A stretch of DNA of 7,660 bases. Source: an uncultured Oscillospiraceae bacterium. GTDB lineage: Bacteria > Bacillota > Clostridia > Oscillospirales > Oscillospiraceae. The stretch covers positions 1 through 7,660 of the forward strand of contig CAKTKF010000039.1 in NCBI GenBank assembly GCA_934569215.1. The letters are read 5' to 3'. This document shows positions 5,680-7,660 of this stretch, piece after piece (the stretch's first letter is position 1; every line of letters begins with the position of its first letter). Below the pieces are notes generated by a model. It saw only the letters and a list, made by a program, of their open reading frames with translations. It did no database searches and had not been told where the DNA came from. The translations under genes and the position numbers were made by a program.

Positions 5680-5708
5680 TTGGTATATTCAGCCTTCGGG
5701 CTTAATAT
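5680..5708 (+). promoter_or_regulatory. Possible acsB promoter
   Basis: TTGGTA (5680-5685) and TAATAT (5703-5708) are 17 bases apart in an AT-rich stretch, 40 bases before the acsB ATG. The match to consensus is only moderate. The element overlaps the UUCG hairpin described next, so the two readings compete. A separate promoter would make sense because a terminator lies upstream. Confidence 0.35.
5685..5708 (+). other. UUCG tetraloop hairpin in the acsB leader
   Basis: ATATT (5685-5689) with AATAT (5704-5708), and AGCC (5691-5694) with GGCT (5699-5702), close a TTCG loop with one C/T mismatch. UUCG is an unusually stable tetraloop. The hairpin ends 26 bases before the acsB Shine-Dalgarno site and could protect the mRNA 5' end or mark a processing point. 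Confidence 0.5.
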
Positions 5709-5747
5709 ATATTATCTTTGAGGATTACATTATTGGGAGGAATTTAC

Positions 5748-7660
5748 ATGAGCGTATTAACCGATCTCATCTATGGCGGATCCAATGCCGTTGCGGGACT
5801 GACCGAAGGTGCCGTCAACGACGCCATTGCCAAGTACGGCGCAGACAAGGAGATTGCCTTCCCCGATACCGCATACTTTTTCCCCACCATTTATGCTGCC
5901 ACCGGCGTGAAGGTCAAGACTCTGGGCGACCTGCCCGCCTGCGTGGGCGTGCTGAAGAGCCTGATCACCAACCAGGAGGATCTGGCTCAGGCGCTGAACG
6001 CCGGTCTTGCCACCGCCGTCGGCGCGGAAATTCTTGAGGGACTGAAATACGTTGACGGCGCGAACCCCTATGAGAACGAGTCCGGCATCGGCTTCGTTCC
6101 CGACCCCGTCATCCGTTCTCTGGGCGTGCCGCTGGTCACCGGCGATATCCCCGGCGTGGCCGTCGTGCTGGGCAAGGCGGACAATGCCGAGGACGTGGTC
6201 AAGGTGGTCAAGGACTACCAGAGCAAGGGCATCATGACCTTCCTGGTGGGCGACGTCATTGAGCAGTGCGCCGAGGGCGGTGTCAAGATGGGTCTGGAGC
6301 TGCGTGTCATCCCTCTGGGACATGACGTGACCGCCGTTATCCATGTCGTCACCGTGGCCATCCGTGCCGCTCTGATTTTCGGCAACATTCAGCCCGGCAA
6401 TCTGGCCGGTCTGCTGGACTACACCAAGAACCGTGTTCCCGCCTTCGTCAACACCTTCGGCGCTATCGACTCCGTGGTGGTTTCCGCCGGTGCGGGCGCC
6501 ATCGCTCTGGGCTTCCCCGTGGTCGTGGACATTGACCTGGGCGAGAATCAGGTTCCCGGCGCGCTGGAGTCCGTATGCGACCACGCCGAGACCGTGAAGA
6601 AGTCTCTGGAACTGCGGAACATCAAGATCAAGGTAAAGGAACTGCCCATCCCCGTGGCCTTCGCCGCCGCCTTCGAGGGCGAGATCATCCGTAAGGCTGA
6701 CATGCACAACGAGATCTGGTCCGCCAAGAACCCCACTGCCGAGCTGGTGGTGATGCGGGAACTGAACGAAATTGAGGATCACAAGATCAACATCGTCGGC
6801 CCCGACTTTGACCAGGCCAAGGATCTGGCTCTGGCGACCTATGTTGAGGTTGCAGGCAAGAAGATGCAGGTGGACTTCGAGTCCGTTATCGAGCGGAAGT
6901 TCCACGCCTGGTTCAACTACATGGAAGGCGTTATGCACACCGGCCAGCGCAATCAGGTTCGTATCCGCGTCAGCAACGCGGCTTACGAGGCGGGTCTGCG
7001 GCTGAAGGACTTCGCCGAGGTTCTGTACGTCATGATCATGGACGAGTTCGACGCCGTTGTGGACAAGTGCCAGGTCACCCTGATCACCGATGCCGCCGAG
7101 GCGGAGAAGTTCCGCGACGAGGTGGCTATGCCCCGGTACAACCAGCGCGACGACCGTCTGGCGTCCATGACCGACGAGGCCGTTGACCGCTACTTCACCT
7201 GCATCATGTGCCAGTCCTTCGCCCCCGCCCACTGCTGCGTGGTCACCCCCGAGCGTCTGGGTCTGTGCGGCGCCGTGTCCTGGCTGGATGCCAAGGCTAC
7301 CTACGAGCTGAACCCCAACGGCCCCTGCCAGCCCATCTTCAAGGAAGGCTGCGAGGACGAGCGCACCGGCCGCTTCCAGTCCGTCAACAAGGCAATCTCC
7401 GACGCGACCCACGGCGCTGTGGAAAATGTCACCCTGTACTCCATCCTGGAGGATCCCATGACCTCCTGCGGCTGCTTCGAGTGCATCTGCGGCATTGAGC
7501 CGATGTCCAACGGCTTCATCGTTGTGAACCGGGAATACAAGGGCATGACCCCTGCCGGTATGACCTTCGGCGAGCTGGCCTCCTGCACCGGCGGCGGCGT
7601 CCAGACCCCCGGCTACATGGGTCACGGCCGTCACTTCATCTCCTCCAAGAAGTTCATCGC
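5748..7660 (+). CDS. acsB: Acetyl-CoA synthase catalytic subunit AcsB (3' end outside window)
   Basis: The frame is open to the window end: 637 complete codons. It encodes the ACS subunit that builds acetyl-CoA from CO, the CFeSP methyl group and CoA at a nickel A-cluster. The N-terminal CODH-contacting domain (about 1-290) includes FPDTAYFFPTIYAATG, LGVPLVTGDIPGVAVVLG and AGAGAIALGFPVVVD. The middle domain has FAAAFEGEIIRKADM and MEGVMHTGQRN. The C-terminal domain has cubane ligands C485, C488, C497 and C507 (CIMC ... CVV ... GLCGAVSW) and the CGC motif C574-G-C576, which with C488 binds the two nickel sites. These keep a constant 21-residue offset from Moorella AcsB as I recall it. About 70 residues are missing at the 3' end if the length is near 708, as in solventogenic clostridia. 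The ATG follows GGGAGG (5735-5740) by seven bases. Extra cysteines are C496 and C581. Confidence 0.97.
   Translation, partial: MSVLTDLIYGGSNAVAGLTEGAVNDAIAKYGADKEIAFPDTAYFFPTIYAATGVKVKTLGDLPACVGVLKSLITNQEDLAQALNAGLATAVGAEILEGLKYVDGANPYENESGIGFVPDPVIRSLGVPLVTGDIPGVAVVLGKADNAEDVVKVVKDYQSKGIMTFLVGDVIEQCAEGGVKMGLELRVIPLGHDVTAVIHVVTVAIRAALIFGNIQPGNLAGLLDYTKNRVPAFVNTFGAIDSVVVSAGAGAIALGFPVVVDIDLGENQVPGALESVCDHAETVKKSLELRNIKIKVKELPIPVAFAAAFEGEIIRKADMHNEIWSAKNPTAELVVMRELNEIEDHKINIVGPDFDQAKDLALATYVEVAGKKMQVDFESVIERKFHAWFNYMEGVMHTGQRNQVRIRVSNAAYEAGLRLKDFAEVLYVMIMDEFDAVVDKCQVTLITDAAEAEKFRDEVAMPRYNQRDDRLASMTDEAVDRYFTCIMCQSFAPAHCCVVTPERLGLCGAVSWLDAKATYELNPNGPCQPIFKEGCEDERTGRFQSVNKAISDATHGAVENVTLYSILEDPMTSCGCFECICGIEPMSNGFIVVNREYKGMTPAGMTFGELASCTGGGVQTPGYMGHGRHFISSKKFI

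Noticed and set aside
5757..7634. 625-codon open frame on the minus strand opposite acsB
   Set aside because: It is exactly antisense to a clear AcsB gene. High G/C at third positions removes stops on the opposite strand. The protein is low-complexity (many H, V, G, L, D) with no family features.

Overview
This window carries part of the Wood-Ljungdahl (reductive acetyl-CoA) pathway of a bacterial acetogen-type anaerobe. Strong G/C preference at third codon positions, bacterial promoters and Shine-Dalgarno sites, and a CODH/ACS system of the bacterial type all suggest a Gram-positive clostridial relative. An Oscillospiraceae-like gut or environmental Clostridia is my best guess, but that is inference and not proven by the sequence.

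Layout. Positions 1-407 are AT-richer and hold no intact gene. There is an imperfect RNA hairpin at the left edge, a start-less reading frame ending in a zinc-ribbon motif, and a strong hairpin that ends the tRNA unit. A tRNA-Gly(CCC) gene lies on the minus strand (408-481) with a clear promoter (492-520). Running the other way, 630-857 encodes a 75-residue protein I do not recognise, with its own promoter (550-578). A 326-base gap (858-1183) carries the probable main promoter of the pathway genes (932-960), an inverted repeat over its -10 box, and a leader of about 215 nt.

The pathway genes all run on the plus strand. They are cooC/acsF-type nickel-insertion ATPase (1184-1951), acsD (2106-3047, small subunit of the corrinoid iron-sulfur protein, CFeSP), and one 756-codon gene (3068-5338) joining the CFeSP large subunit AcsC to the methyltetrahydrofolate methyltransferase AcsE. 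Then comes a 409-base non-coding interval (5339-5747), followed by acsB (5748 to beyond 7660), the acetyl-CoA synthase catalytic subunit, cut off by the window edge.

How they work together. The AcsE domain takes the methyl group from methyl-tetrahydrofolate and passes it to the cobalamin held between AcsC and AcsD. The methylated CFeSP gives it to the A-cluster of AcsB, which joins it with CO and CoA to make acetyl-CoA. CooC supports nickel loading of CODH/ACS. The CO dehydrogenase subunit (acsA) is not in the window.

The most notable points are the AcsC-AcsE fusion and a G-rich, apparently multi-branched RNA candidate (5357-5562) followed by a textbook terminator between the fusion gene and acsB.
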